Shown here one piece after another: positions 35,884 to 47,639 of a DNA stretch of 64,000 nucleotides. The position numbers and the translations under genes are program-made. The notes beneath the pieces were generated by a model that did no database searches, had not been told where the DNA came from, and saw only the letters and a list, made by a program, of their open reading frames with translations. The first letter of the stretch is position 1. Each line of letters begins with the position of its first letter. Source of the DNA: Chinchilla lanigera (lineage: Eukaryota > Chordata > Mammalia > Rodentia > Chinchillidae); contig NW_004955447.1 of NCBI RefSeq assembly GCF_000276665.1, positions 14,432,327 to 14,496,326 of the forward strand, given 5' to 3'.

Positions 35884-36169
35884 ATTCCTTCAATTTCAGC
35901 ATGTGCATTTCTTTGAATCTAACATATGTCTCTTATAGACAGCACATAGGTAAACACTTGCTTTATCCACTCTGTCAGTCCTTGCCTTTTGATTAGTGTT
36001 TGGTTCATTTACATTTAATGTAATTACTGACAAGGTAAGACTTACAAGTGCCTTTTGTTTTATATGTGTATTACAATTTTTTGTTTCTTTATTCCTCTAT
36101 TCTTTCCTTCTATTGTTATATAGATCTAATGCACCATTTTGATTCCCTTGCTTCTTTTTACTATATATA

Positions 36170-36264
36170 TTTTTTTTTTGTTTTTTCTCCGGTACCGGGA
36201 ACCGAACTCACGACCTTGCACTTGCCAGGCAGGTGCTTTGCCGCTGAGCTAAATCCCCAGCCCC
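36170..36264 (-). mobile_element. ID SINE in L1
   Basis: ctccggtaccgggaaccgaa; flanks ttactatata / ttactatatt indicate a target duplication. Confidence 0.95.
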
Positions 36265-36633
36265 TTCTTACTATATTTTAAAAGTCATTTTCTTAGTTGT
36301 TTCTATATACATCTTAATGTATAGCATTCTAGCTCAGATTAATACCAAATTAACTTCTACATCATATAATAACTTTGTTCCTATATAACCATTCTTTCCC
36401 CTTCCTTTGTGCTTTCCTAAAATACTGTATGCCCCTCAACTAGTTTTTTTGCTTTATGCAATTATATTTTAATCAAGCTGGAAAGTTAGTGTTATAAACA
36501 AAAATGTATTTATAGCATCTTTTGTACTTACCTATATAGTTCATTCTAATGGTGCCCTTATTTTTTTGTGTGAATTCAAATTATTGTCTAGTGGTTTTTC
36601 ATTTTAGTTGGAGGGATTCCTGTTAGCATTTTT

Positions 36634-36831
36634 TCTTTCTTTCTTTCTTTCTTTCTTTTTTTTCTTTTTTCTTTTTTCTTTTTTGTCTTTTTGAGACAGG
36701 GTCTCGCTATGGAGTTCAGACTAGCCTTGAGCTCACTTTGTAGCCCAGGCTGGTCTTGAACTCACAATGATCCCCCTGCCTCAGCCTCCCAAGAGCTGGG
36801 ACTATAGACGTGCACAACCATGCCCAGATAC
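36634..36831 (-). mobile_element. B1 SINE with (TTCT)n tail in L1
   Basis: Tail of ttctttct units, then tttgagacagggtctcgcta to cgtgcacaaccatgcccag. Confidence 0.93.
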
Positions 36832-37268
36832 TTCATTCTTTCTCCTTTGTGCTCCTCAACTTGATGATCTCAGATGAACTATCTTCAAATTTGCCTTTTC
36901 CTTTGGCCTGCTCAAGTCTACTGGTTAGTGAATGAGCCCCTCCAGGGTCACAGAGGCAAAGGTCACGTCACCCATTTATTGAAGACCCCTACTTATTTTC
37001 ATCAAGCGCTCGTTTTGCTCCCCTTCACACAATTCCAGCAAGCCTGGTTACCTGTTTCCAATTTACAGAAGATCAAGAAAGAGGCAGTTTAAAAGATTAC
37101 CCTCCACAGAAGAGAAAGGACAGGAAGACCATGAGAAGCAAATATCTCATAATTTAAAGCACAGAAGTCAGACCATTTAGCCTAAGGATAAACTGTGCTT
37201 TTATGTAGTGCACAAGAGGCTTTCTGTATTAAAGTATTACATAGGAGTTTATGTTCATAGTCAAGATT

Positions 37269-37361
37269 CTTTTTTTTTTTCTTTTTTGGTTCAGGAATCG
37301 AACTCAGGACCTTGTGCTTGCCAGGTAAGTGCTTGTGCTACTTGCTATATCCCTGGTCCCT
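37269..37361 (-). mobile_element. ID SINE
   Basis: aggaatcgaactcaggacct; flanks catagtcaagattct / cataatcgagattct form a target duplication. Confidence 0.92.
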
Positions 37362-37401
37362 CATAATCGAGATTCTAAGCCAGTGAAGAAGGGCTGAAAA
37401 G

Positions 37402-37478
37402 AGGCCGGGGGTAGCTCAGTGGTAGAGAATGTACTTAACACGCAGGCCCTGGGTTTAACCCCCCCGCACTAAAAGAAA
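37402..37478 (+). mobile_element. ID SINE, older type
   Basis: gccgggggtagctcagtggt, gtttaacccccccgcac. Confidence 0.82.
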
Positions 37479-37925
37479 CAAAAAATTACCATATACTGAA
37501 AAGAATGGAGACCGTGGTTTGTTTTTCCAGATAATCACTTCCATACTGTTGGACAGCTGGTCAGAGAGATTTTTCTACCATACCTTAGGTAAGCTGAACA
37601 TGGCATTTCTCTTAACTATTTTTCATGTAACATAGTTTCCACAAGCCTCGCATCTCATTATCTCCTTCTGAGCAGTCGTGAGTTTATTATCAGCTCCATA
37701 GTGTATGTAACATAAACTATTGGTTTAAAGTGGCACAGAGTAGCACTGTCACGAGTACAGTAGTACCTGTAGACCTTGCGTACAATTGGCATCTTACATA
37801 TTCCGCTAATGCAGCCTAACATGGAACTGGCTTCTCCAACAACCGCATCACAGTCTTAACTCCCATGGAAAAAGCATCTTCTAAGGCTAAGCTGTTCTTT
37901 TTTCTCCCTAGTATTTCAATAAGTT

Positions 37926-38011
37926 GTTTTTTTTTTTTGGTACCAAGAATTGAACTCACAACCTCACACTTGCCAGGTAGGTGCTGTGCCACTGAGCTAA
38001 ATCCCTGGCCC
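37926..38011 (-). mobile_element. ID SINE
   Basis: ggtaccaagaattgaactca and ccactgagctaaatccctgg. Confidence 0.93.
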
Positions 38012-38169
38012 ATAAGCTTTATTTAAAAGTGTTAAAAACATATAGAAGGGAAAAAAATAACCCCACTGCCTCTACCTCCCAATCTATAATAAATACAGAG
38101 CACAGCCTGATAATGTTTAGACCTAGCATGACCAGGACGTTTGAACCACCTGGGCTTTTTAAGGAAGGT

Positions 38170-38323
38170 TTATTTATTTATTTATTTGGACAGGGTCTCA
38201 CTCTGCAGTTCAGGCTGGCCTTGAGCTCACTTTGTAGCCCAGGCTGGTCTCGAACTCACAATGATCCTCCTACCTCTGCCTCCCAAGTGCTGGGATTACG
38301 GGTGTGCGCCACCCCGCCCAGCT
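38170..38323 (-). mobile_element. B1 SINE
   Basis: (TTTA)n tail, ggacagggtctcactctgca to gtgcgccaccccgcccagc. Confidence 0.94.
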
Positions 38324-38335
38324 AGAAAGGTTTAT

Positions 38336-38418
38336 TGTTTGGTGGTGGTGGTGGCAAAGATAGAACCCAGGGCCTTCTGCATGCCAGACAAGGGGTCTGT
38401 CGCTGAGCTACACCCCAG
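38336..38418 (-). mobile_element. ID SINE, older type
   Basis: agatagaacccagggccttc and gtcgctgagctacacccca. Confidence 0.8.
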
Positions 38419-38424
38419 TTTTCA

Positions 38425-38520
38425 AGACTCCTCTTTAAAACTAAGTTTCTGGGTTCACCTGATTCACTGAATCAGAATCTGAGGATGGACTCCAGGTCTT
38501 ATTTGCAAAAAATGCCCCCA
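38425..38520. repeat. MER5-like hAT fragment
   Basis: gattcactgaatcagaatct followed by a degraded remainder; just downstream of the DUS4L pseudogene 3' end. Confidence 0.4.
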
Positions 38521-39060
38521 AGGATTATTTTTATAGCAAAAACCAAGATGTGACCTTGTATAATCTCACTGTTCATATAAAATAGAGCACATATTAAAAT
38601 AATTTGGAAAGTCCAGTCAAACGCCATAGTGGTCTGTAAAGATAATCTGAAGCTGCTGATGTGCTTGACAGAGCCTTAAATATTCTTTCTCCCTGCCTTG
38701 GAGTTATTTTTTCCCTCAGGTACACTAAATGTTGATGGAAACACATAAAAGGAGTTCCAAGTTCAAGAGCAGTGTCAGCCCGGTCCCAGATGCATTTCAG
38801 TGGGCATTCCTCGTATCCAGCAAACACAGCAGGGTTTGGCCAGAGTCCCCTTGCAGACATTGCGCCCTCTGTCCTGTAACCTGACACACATCTTCTGCCT
38901 CTTTTAAGCTTCTGGTGTCGCCATTAGCAATCTCATTAGGTATGGACATGTTTTCCTTTATTATTTTAATGGCCTCATAGTGGACTGGCTGATGTCTTTC
39001 TCCAACAGTTCTTCCATGGACTGTAGTCCAGTTAACTCCTACTCCCTCAGCCTTTCGACC

Positions 39061-39074
39061 AGTCTACAGTTCTT
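39061..39074. repeat. target-site duplication, left copy
   Basis: agtctacagttctt, identical to 39822-39835. In the minus strand it is pseudogene sequence (aagaactgtagact), so the original DUS4L copy was continuous here. Confidence 0.9.
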
Positions 39075-39566
39075 TGGTGCAACCACCATGGAAATCAGTG
39101 TGGAGAGTTCTCAAAAAACTAGGATTAGAGGTCCCATTTGACCCAGTTATTTCTCTTCCAGGTGTCTCCCCAGAAGAATTAAAAACATCATACCACAGCG
39201 ATATGTGTGCACCTATGTTTATAGCAGTGCAATTTGTAATACCTAGATCTTGGAAACAACCCAAATGCCTATCAGTGAAGAGAAGGATAAAAAAGATATG
39301 GTATTTTTATACAATGGAGTACTATTCAGCTATAAAGAAGGATCAACTCAATACTTTTATAGGTAAATGGATGCAACTCGAGACCATAATCATAAGTGAA
39401 ATAAAACAGTTGCACACGTAAAAACATCGTATTGTCTCCCTAATGTGAGAAGCTAAAACAGTAAATAAGATTCAAAATGTACAATAGATATTGTGGAATG
39501 GGAAGAAACTGCTCAAAAGGAAAGAACAACTGGGATGGGGGCAAGGAGAAAAGGAGGATGGGAAAA

Positions 39567-39613
<47 letters not shown>

Positions 39614-39821
39614 ATAAGATAGTTATACTATTAACATCTCTTAACTCATTGAAAGGAAAAGTTTGTGCTAATATTGTTTGGACAATTCAATGCCTGTATC
39701 TTATACTCTGAGTGACTAGTATAAAGATAACAATACACAATGTATTAACCATTGTTACCCTCCTATCATCTTGTTTAGAAATTTTGGTGTTTTTTTCTCT
39801 TTAAAATAAAATTTTTTAAAA
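39075..39821 (+). mobile_element. 5'-truncated L1 insertion inside the DUS4L pseudogene
   Basis: Carries the end of L1 ORF2 (a frame at 39074-39421 with the typical WIKKIWYFYTMEYYSAIKKD-like stretch), a 3' untranslated region with an (AT)n tract at 39570-39613, and an A/T-rich end (aaaataaaattttttaaaa). It is bounded by a perfect 14-base duplication, agtctacagttctt, at 39061-39074 and 39822-39835. It is clearly younger than the pseudogene it interrupts. Confidence 0.9.
39570..39613. repeat. (TA)n microsatellite in L1 3' UTR
   Basis: tatatata interrupted once by tacata, inside the L1 at 39075-39821. Confidence 0.9.
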
Positions 39822-39835
39822 AGTCTACAGTTCTT
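39822..39835. repeat. target-site duplication, right copy
   Basis: Second copy of the 14-base target of the L1 at 39075-39821. Confidence 0.9.
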
Positions 39836-40618
39836 GCAAGGCCATCGTGGACCCTTATTTTAATAGAAACAAAATCTGGGGTTTCCCACTTGACTTCGCG
39901 CTTGTTTCACCATATCTCGAAGGAGCTCTGGCGTATTTATTAAGCCGGCTCCATAAGCTGCAGCCATCAGCCACCCTGGGGAGCCGCCGTTCACGTCTAT
40001 TCCGCTCGCATGCGGACACACTATAGGGGCAGCACCCATAAAAGTCTTGCATCGCTAGCGGCAAACCACACAGTCCATGGGCCATCGCCTTGGCTGGTGG
40101 TAAATTCACTGTCTCTGGCTTTTATAGATCTGACAAAATCAGCAGCGACTATCATTGGGGAATGACCCAGATCACAACAGCATCTTCTACTAGTGTTCCA
40201 AAAGCCAGCTTTGAATATCGAACCACTGCAGCACAGACCTTCACCAGCTGCCCAGAAGGAAACATTTCTACTGGGTCTTTTTCCCTTCTTGACATATTGT
40301 GGTGTGTATGAGTCACTCTTCACGAACATGGATTTGTTTTGAATCTATTATCTATGTATCCTTTGGGTTATAGATTTGGTCTTCTGTTTGTAAACTTGTG
40401 CTGGGACATACAGTTGGGGCTCAGAACTTTTCACTGTATGCATATTATGCACTCTTCTGAAATCTTCTAGTGTAAAGAAAAAAGCTTCTCCTGCTGCGGT
40501 GGGAGACAGCACCTAGTGCTGGCTTGGGGCCTTGCCTCCCCCAGCATCGGCTTCAGCACCTACCACCTCCAACACCCACGAGACTCGGGCCAGGCAGGCT
40601 CAGGCGCTCAAAGCCGTC

Positions 40619-40781
40619 TTTTATTTATTTTCTGGGTTTTGTGTTTTTGTGTTTTTTTGTTTTGTTTTGTTTTGAGACAAGGTCTCACTATATAGTCTAG
40701 GCTGGCCTTGAACTCAGACCAAACCTCCTGCCTCAGCCTCCCAAGTGCTGGGATTATTCTATACACCACCATGCTTGGCTT
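40619..40781 (-). mobile_element. B1 SINE
   Basis: tttgagacaaggtctcacta, monomer plus partial duplication, ends caccaccatgcttggc. Confidence 0.92.
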
Positions 40782-40914
40782 CTAAACTTTCTTTTAAAGA
40801 CAAAGAGACATTCAGCTTTAAAAGCAAAAGGAAAACCATTTGCAAATTCAGAGACATAAGAAAACATCAAGGTCTACAACTTGTCAAAACCTGTGATGCA
40901 CATTTGCAGATTTC

Positions 40915-40998
40915 TTTTTATGTTTGCTTTGTTTCTGGCGTGCTGGAGGATTGAACCCAGAACCTCACGCATCCTAAGCAAGCCCTCTCACCTCCCCG
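40915..40998 (-). mobile_element. ID SINE, diverged
   Basis: ggaggattgaacccagaacc and gcaagccctctcacctcccc. Confidence 0.7.
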
Positions 40999-41255
40999 AG
41001 ATTTCCTTTTAATTGGCTGACACTGGTAAAGTTCAATATGATTTTTAGCTTCACCAAAATCTGAATCAAATGTAACTATTGACAATGATCTTCTGATCAC
41101 CTACAATTGCTACAAATATTTAACTTTCCTACCAGATACTCAGGGACACAGGCAGACTTTAGATCATGAAACTGCACATACTAAAATTAGAACAAGGGTA
41201 CTGGGACATTGCACCAAATTAGATTAGGATTGCCAGAGATTCTGCAGGTACTCTA

Positions 41256-41444
<189 letters not shown>

Positions 41445-41828
41445 TCATCATAGTATTTTCCAGCACTGATTCCCAGGCTGGGGACAGCCAGAGGGACATT
41501 TTACATGCTCATTGCAGGGCTGTGTTTCACCCGGGGGGGAAGTGGATTGGTTTAGTAATAGAGCTAATCATGATTTCAGTTGGCTTCTATTACCTTGTGC
41601 GAAACCTAAGTTTCTATAATAAATTGCAGTTTTTAAGTAGACCGAAAGATAAATTGATGATGGGAGAAACTGCTGCTTTTAAAACCAAATATTTTATCAT
41701 CTACATAAACAATTTTAAATTGTTTACTATATTGTTAGTTAATAGGATGAATTTACATGGATACCTTCCTTTGTCTTAAACTCTTAAGTGTAGAAGTTAA
41801 TTTGACTTAATCATAATTTGTAGACTAC

Positions 41829-41953
41829 TTTTTTTTTTTTTTTTTGAGACGGGGTCTCACTATGTAGCCCAGGCTGGCCTTGAACTCATGGTGATCCTCC
41901 TGCCTCAGCCTCTCAAGTGCTGGAACTAGAAATGTGAACCATCACACCGGGCC
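41829..41953 (-). mobile_element. B1 SINE lacking the 29-base duplication
   Basis: tttgagacggggtctcacta, only one gtagcccaggctggccttga unit, ends ccatcacaccgggcc. Confidence 0.9.
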
Positions 41954-42247
41954 ATGAGGTATCAGTCACTTAGTCATTTCTGAGGTTTGTGAACTAAGAT
42001 TGTGTTTGGGATAAATAATAATGTTGTTATTATTGTCTCTGCTCTTCATTCTGGGGTTAAGACCAGTTACAGGGAACAAACCAGCCATGAAAATAAAATG
42101 GAATCAAAAAGTCACAGTTCACAGTAATCAAGCCCATGGGTAAATTTAAAATTCATCAAAGTTCCATGCAGAAATGTTTATTCACTCACAGTGATATATA
42201 CAGAGCAAACAGTGGAATATCCTATGTTTTAACAGTAGGATAATTTA

Positions 42248-42466
<219 letters not shown>

Positions 42467-42679
42467 TTAGAAATGCTCTTGATAACGTCTACACAGATTT
42501 TACTTCAAGAACTATCTCAACAGAAATTTACAATTTCCAGGCATTAGAAAGAGATAAACTGTGGATGTTAAAACAGAACTAAAATAAGTATTTTAGCTAC
42601 TGCCTTAAAAGTAATCACAAACGAACCTGTGAAGAGATAAGACCTTTCTATTTCTACCATGGTGGAACTAACACTGTGA

Positions 42680-42820
42680 TGTTTGTTTGTTTATTTGTTT
42701 TTGAGACAGGATCTTAGGCTGGCCTTAAACTCGCTATGTAGCCCAGGCTGGCCTCCTAAGCGATCCTCCTGCCTCAGCCTCCCGAGTGCTGAGACTACAG
42801 GCGTGCACCCCCACACTCAA
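42680..42820 (-). mobile_element. B1 SINE
   Basis: tttttgagacaggatcttag; the first unit is shortened. Confidence 0.9.
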
Positions 42821-43018
42821 TGACACTGATTTAGAGTGAGCTTTGCATTAAATGGGCCACCATGTGTGCTGTGCTGTTTGGCTGAAGCCTTCCCGGGGGT
42901 CAGGAGGTAAGATTGGAACACAGTGGCTGGGCGCTGGCCCTCTGCACACTGTTTCCTGTGCTCTGCCCACGCTAAGCACAGTTCAGACCCCAGGTCATCT
43001 GGTCTCGGCTGCCCCATG

Positions 43019-43186
43019 ATGCCCGGCATGGTGGTGCACACCTATATCCCTAGTACTTGGGAGGCTGGGGCAGGGAGATCATCATGAGTTCAAGGCCAGC
43101 CTAGGCTACATAGTGAGTTCAAGGCCGCCTGAGCTACATAGTGAGACCCTGTCTCAAAAAAACAAACAAACAAACAAACAAAAACT
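43019..43186 (+). mobile_element. B1 SINE
   Basis: tgcccggcatggtggtgcac, both units, (CAAA)n tail abutting L1. Confidence 0.94.
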
Positions 43187-43460
43187 CAACAATAAGAAAA
43201 CAAGCAACCCAATTAACAATGGGCAAAGATCTGGACAGATACCTCATCAGAGAAAATACACCAATAAGGGTATAAAAGATGTTCAACATCATGTCATTAG
43301 GGAATTGCAAATTAAAACAATGAGATACAAACTACACATCCATTGGAATAAATGAAATCCAAAACACTGATAGCGCCAAATGTTGACAAGGGAGTGGAGG
43401 GACAGGAACTCTCGCTCACTGTCGGTGAGACTGCAAAATGGTGCCAACACCTTGGCCTGA
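43187..43460 (+). mobile_element. L1 ORF2 fragment
   Basis: aacccaattaacaatgggca and agggaattgcaaattaaaac are L1 ORF2 landmarks. It ends where a MER5-like sequence follows. Confidence 0.75.
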
Positions 43461-43537
43461 GTGGCACAGGCAGCAAGGGCAGCCCTGCACAGTGGACGCA
43501 GGAGTCTCAGAGGAGTGCAGAGCCACACCCTACAGCA

Positions 43538-43690
43538 GTAGGTGGCCAGCTTTTCTGCCTATTAGAGTCATCTGCAGAGCTGCACCCAGACCAGTTAAGT
43601 CAGGGTTTCCAGGAATGAAATCCAGGCATCAGTCAGTGTTAAATCCCAGGTGATCCTAACATGCAGTCAGATTTGGGAATCACTGCCAAG
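43538..43690. repeat. MER5A-like hAT element
   Basis: attagagtcatctgcagagc, aatcccaggtgatcctaaca and gatttgggaatcactgcc in MER5A order. Confidence 0.6.
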
Positions 43691-44337
43691 ATTAGCCTCC
43701 GGGTATTACATCAACTGAGGTGCCCATGTTGGCTCGGTTCCTGTAGAACAGAGGTGGTAGGTCCACCTGAGATGCGGGGTTAGTGGGTAGATACAGGGTA
43801 GGTAAGAATAATACTGATCTACTTGATGTAACGAACACAGTAACAGCAGAGAAGACCGCATGACGGTGCCTTACCTATCTGGAGTTCCCCATTGTCTTTT
43901 AGGCCTAGAAAGATCTTGCATTCTCTTTCTAGAAAAAAAACTAACAAATACCAGCTGATTAATTCAAAGGGAACACTCAAGAAATAAGGTTACATTAGAT
44001 GACTCCAACTCAAAGAAATCCCATGGGGGGCCATATCAGTGGTGATGTACAGGGCTGCTGAAAGGCTCAAAGGATCCAAACACAGTGTGAGCCCAGTTCT
44101 CACTAACAAAAGGCCAACAAACGTGAAATGGAGCAAAGAGCCTTTGGGGGAAAACTTGACTAGCATCTTAAGTTAATTACAGACAGCTTGGTGGCATTGG
44201 ATTGTGAAAAGATTATTCACATAATTTTCAGACAAAATGGCTTTGGCAAAACTATGAAACAGGCAAAATATATTTTTGGTACCACTCAATCTCTTTGGGC
44301 TCCCTTGAACCTTCCCTCATTTTATTTATTTATTTAC

Positions 44338-44427
44338 TTATTTTTTTATTAGCGCGTTGCTGGGGACCAAAGCCAAGGCCTTGAGCATGCTAGGCACGTG
44401 CTTTGCCACGGAGCTACACCCCCAGCC
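44338..44427 (-). mobile_element. ID SINE
   Basis: ttgctggggaccaaagccaa and cacggagctacacccccagc. Confidence 0.88.
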
Positions 44428-44549
44428 CTCCCCAGCTGGCCCTAATCCTCTTGTGGCGGAACACTTTAGTGCTCTCCAAGGACCCACATTTCGCAAGTAT
44501 CCCCCTCTACACTCCCAGCCTGCTTTGCACAGTCTGGAGCCATGTAACT

Positions 44550-44822
44550 TGTCACATCTAACTTAGCAGGAGTGTTGGATATCACTTCCAGAGCAATGCG
44601 CTCAAGAGCCACACTGCCTCCTCCACCTCTCTCCTTCCCTGCTGCACAGACCCTGGAAGCCATATATTCTAGACAGCAGAGCCAAAGGGAAGAGGGGACA
44701 GTCAGCTCACCCTGCACTGTAGCGTGCGGGGAAAAACACATTTTCTCTGTATTGGAAAGTATTTGAGAGTTTTCCATCCTGTTTGTTACTGTAGCATGGC
44801 CTAGTCATTGCAGACCACTACA
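44550..44822 (+). mobile_element. old LTR-like fragment
   Basis: atcacttccagagcaatgcg at the start and tgtttgttactgtagcatgg at the end resemble MaLR/ERV LTR ends. Confidence 0.4.
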
Positions 44823-44829
44823 CTGCCTA

Positions 44830-45525
44830 TGGAAGTTTGGAGTCTGAAGGGCCCAGTAATAATAATCTTTGTTGCCCACCGCAGTTAGGAGCCAACTGAA
44901 AAACAAGCACAGGCGTTGGACAAATGGAATGAAAATACTCTATCACTGGTGTAATGATATTAAAGAGAATAGTTTGGCTCCCTGACAGCCCTGAGTTGTA
45001 CTTGCGCCCCAGGGCTGCAGACCCCTCCCATGGTGGCTGAGCATGCTGTGAGAGGAAGCAGATTGAGGACGTTACTCCCAGCAGACAGACAGAGCCAAGG
45101 ACAGAGGACTTGGAAGGGCCAGTTCTGCATCCTAAATCCACCTCCTGAGAGGCCGGATGAACTCATGGAGGCAAATGCTTTAACGGAGGGTGACGGGGCA
45201 CCCTAACGCTCGCCTCAGCTCTCCCACAGGCCCCAAACACTCCACATCACAGCGCCCGCCCGGCGAGTGGGCTTCGGTCCTGACGGTGTGGTGTGGAGAG
45301 ACCCTATGTGAAGAAGGTTACTGCTTAGAGGGTGATGGATGTATCGCAAAGCTCCAGTCAGAAGAGGGAGGAAGAAGGGAGGGTTCCTAGGCAGCAGCTC
45401 CCAGGGTTGTGCATTCTCAGCCATCCTCATCCTGGAGAACAAGCTCAAATCCTTTCATCAGATTATCTACTTCCAAGTCCTCTGCCTTAATTACCTTGTG
45501 CTGCCCCTCAGCCTTCTTTTATTTT
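44830..45525. other. THEGL intron 2, no gene recognised
   Basis: Short frames on both strands, no splice-bounded exon or known repeat. Confidence 0.45.
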
Positions 45526-45528
45526 AAC

Positions 45529-45612
45529 AGGGTCTTACTAAGTTGCACAGGCTGGGTTTGAACTTTCAAAAGCCCTGCCTCAGCCTCCCAGTGTACTGGG
45601 ATTACAGGTGGG
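45529..45612 (-). mobile_element. B1 SINE fragment (B1-dID type)
   Basis: cagggtcttactaagttgca and cagtgtactgggattacagg. Confidence 0.75.
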
Positions 45613-45740
45613 CAGTGACCCCTCAGCCTTCAGTTATGACTTTTACAGCCTAGAGCCTTATCTTAGCTGTGGTATGGAAGCTGTAGCAGCCATTATGTGC
45701 ATAACCAGGCCATAATACTCACAGTGGAAGGAGCTCCAGA

Positions 45741-45912
45741 GGCCAGCATGGTGGTGGGAGTGACAAATCTCAAGGACATGGACTAGGCAGGAGGGTCATT
45801 GCGGGTTCAAGACCAGGCTGGCCTGCAAAGTGAGCTCAAGGCCAGCCTGAACTGCACAGGGAGACCCTGTCCCCAAAAGCCAAACAAATAAATAAATAAA
45901 TAAATAAAAAGA
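45741..45912 (+). mobile_element. B1 SINE, diverged
   Basis: ggccagcatggtggtgggag, both duplicated units, AAAT tail. Confidence 0.85.
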
Positions 45913-45959
45913 AATCAAAGACATGGAATTGGTGTAACAGTTCTTCTCATTATCCCATG

Positions 45960-46245
45960 CCAACCATAGAGAGTCCGGATTTCACTATTTTTAAATGAAG
46001 TACAATTCTCTTTACTATAATGAGACACAACATTTGAGCATCATTATGGGGCGCATTACGGTAATTTGATAGCTGTATATAATGTGTAATAATCAAATCA
46101 GGATAATAAGCATTTTCATCCCTTAAAATGTTAATCATTTGTATGTGTTGGGAATTTTGTACTCTTTTGATCAGACTGTTTTAATGATGAACCCTACCGT
46201 GCTATGAAAACCAGAACAAATTCCTCCTTCCTATGTTCCGGTGTC
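45960..46245 (-). mobile_element. L1 3' UTR fragment (antisense)
   Basis: aatgtgtaataatcaaatca and tttgtatgtgttgggaattt match the reverse of L1 3' UTR sequence. Confidence 0.6.
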
Positions 46246-46279
46246 CCTTGCTTTCATTTTCTTATCATTGGAAATTACT

Positions 46280-46420
46280 TAACTCTGAGCTTTAGTTCAT
46301 TCAATAAATATTCACTCAGCATTTACTATAAACGAGGTAGGTTCTAGGGCTCAATGAATACTAGTGAATAAAACAGAACAGCAATCCTTGCCCTGAAGTT
46401 AGGATAGAAAGAAAGAAAGT
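46280..46420 (+). repeat. old mammalian repeat
   Basis: ttcattcaataaatattcac and cagaacagcaatccttgccc, a common ancient repeat pattern. Confidence 0.45.
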
Positions 46421-47322
46421 AAAGTGAAAGAAAGTAAATATAGAACATGTTCAACAGCAAAGACTCAGAAGGAAAGATAAAGCAAGTGAGGATGATAAGG
46501 AGTTTGTGGGGGACAGAGGGTTATATCTCCAGTAGGATGGTCAAGAGTCATTACTGACCAGGTTGTGTTTGAACAAGAATAACTCTACAGATTTTTCGAA
46601 GAATAATCATTCCATTCAACATCAAGTTCAAAGGCTCTGGGCCACAGCCTGCATATGTGTCTGAAAAACTCCAGGAGGCCAGGGAGGAAATAATGACACG
46701 AGACTAACGGGACGCTGCCCAGTGCGGTGTGCCTGGCGGTGCGGACAGCGGAGCAGGTACGCAGTCAGCGTTGGTCCCTTTTCCCTTTCCACCTGCCGTA
46801 CACTTAGCAAATGCTGCTGCATTGGAGTGGCATTTAATTGTTTAAAATATAAGCTCAGCTAAGTGTTGTGCAAGGGGAAATCATAAATAAACAAGACTAA
46901 TAAATCCAGTAAGAAGGTACTTTTAAGATAGTGTATTTTGTGCTAGATCAGGCAGAGGTTCGGAAGCAGTGGGATGGCGGCCCTCCCCCACCGCTCAGGC
47001 CCTGTCTCCCCAGCGTGCCGCCCCTGCTTAAGTCCTGCCTGGCCTACTGCCACTGGCCTGTCTGCATCCCGCTCGCTCAGGACTTTGCTGCTTAATTTAA
47101 GGCTGCCAGACATGTTCTCAAGTCCTTCGGAGTCTCTGAAGGTAATAATGCAAGTCTAGAACCTTCAGATAATGTCAAAACATCCAGTGGAACCCTACAC
47201 ATCACCACAAAGAGCCCAGCAAGGCCGTCCAAAAAGCCACACTTGTTTCTGAATTATATCATCTCAGCATGTTACCTCAGGCCCATGGTAAACTCTGATT
47301 GAAACTTGACTGTGTCCTTGGC

Positions 47323-47515
47323 CAGGCGTGGTGGTGCACGCCTGTAATCCCAGCTACTTGGGAGGCTGAGGCAGGAGGATCACACATTCAACTTCAGCCT
47401 GGGCAGCCTAGCAACTTAGTGAGATTGTGCCTCAAAATTTAAAAAGGGGGAGAGGGGAGCCATGGGAGTAGCTGGGTACAAAGGCTCTGGGTTCAATCCC
47501 CAGCACAACACAAAA
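47323..47515 (+). mobile_element. B1-dID SINE
   Basis: B1 part gccaggcgtggtggtgcacg, then dID part ggttcaatccccagcacaac. Confidence 0.85.
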
Positions 47516-47639
47516 CAAAGCAAAAACCACTCAGTATCTCAGCAAGCACTTTCCTAGCCTCGCGAGGCCCATAAAAAGGAAAAATACGAAGAGTGATGTG
47601 TCCTTAGTTTTCAAAAACTTGGTGAATGTTTGTTTTCTC

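Larger units (their letters stand above)
35036..36880 (-). mobile_element. second L1 3' end plus continuing L1 ORF2 sequence (antisense)
   Basis: A new reverse L1 3' UTR starts at 35036 (gtggtaaaacacacataaaa), indicating an L1 inserted into an L1. From about 35600 reverse ORF2 sequence continues (gtctgagatcagtatagcca). It is interrupted by B1s at 35279-35412, 35735-35883 and 36634-36831, and an ID at 36170-36264. Confidence 0.7.
38617..40329 (-). pseudogene. DUS4L: processed pseudogene of DUS4L (tRNA dihydrouridine synthase 4-like), split by an L1
   Basis: Intronless minus-strand copy of a tRNA dihydrouridine synthase. DUS4L reduces uridine to dihydrouridine in tRNA; this copy cannot. Recognisable segments in order: start region near 40329; PMIVAADFVRSIKARDSEFT near 40100; a C-P-x-A-x-G-I-D region near 40000; TVHGRTVGERHQPVHY near 39000, the flavin-enzyme HGRT motif; and FAGYEECPLKCIWDRADTAL near 38800. 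Reading needs several frame changes and crosses many stops. A +1 shift precedes the equivalent of the normal stop at 38617-38619. An L1 (39075-39821) with duplicated target splits the copy between the dihydrouridine-synthase barrel strands. It lies in intron 4 of THEGL on the same strand. No poly(A) tail is visible, perhaps lost to decay. Confidence 0.9.

Noticed and set aside
37816..38013. Minus frame considered as an extra THEGL exon
   Set aside because: Lies over an ID SINE and lacks the R-x-x-x-L-A-x-P repeat core.
40918..41100. Minus frame next to exon 4 considered as coding
   Set aside because: Includes an ID SINE, no repeat core and no suitable splice phase.
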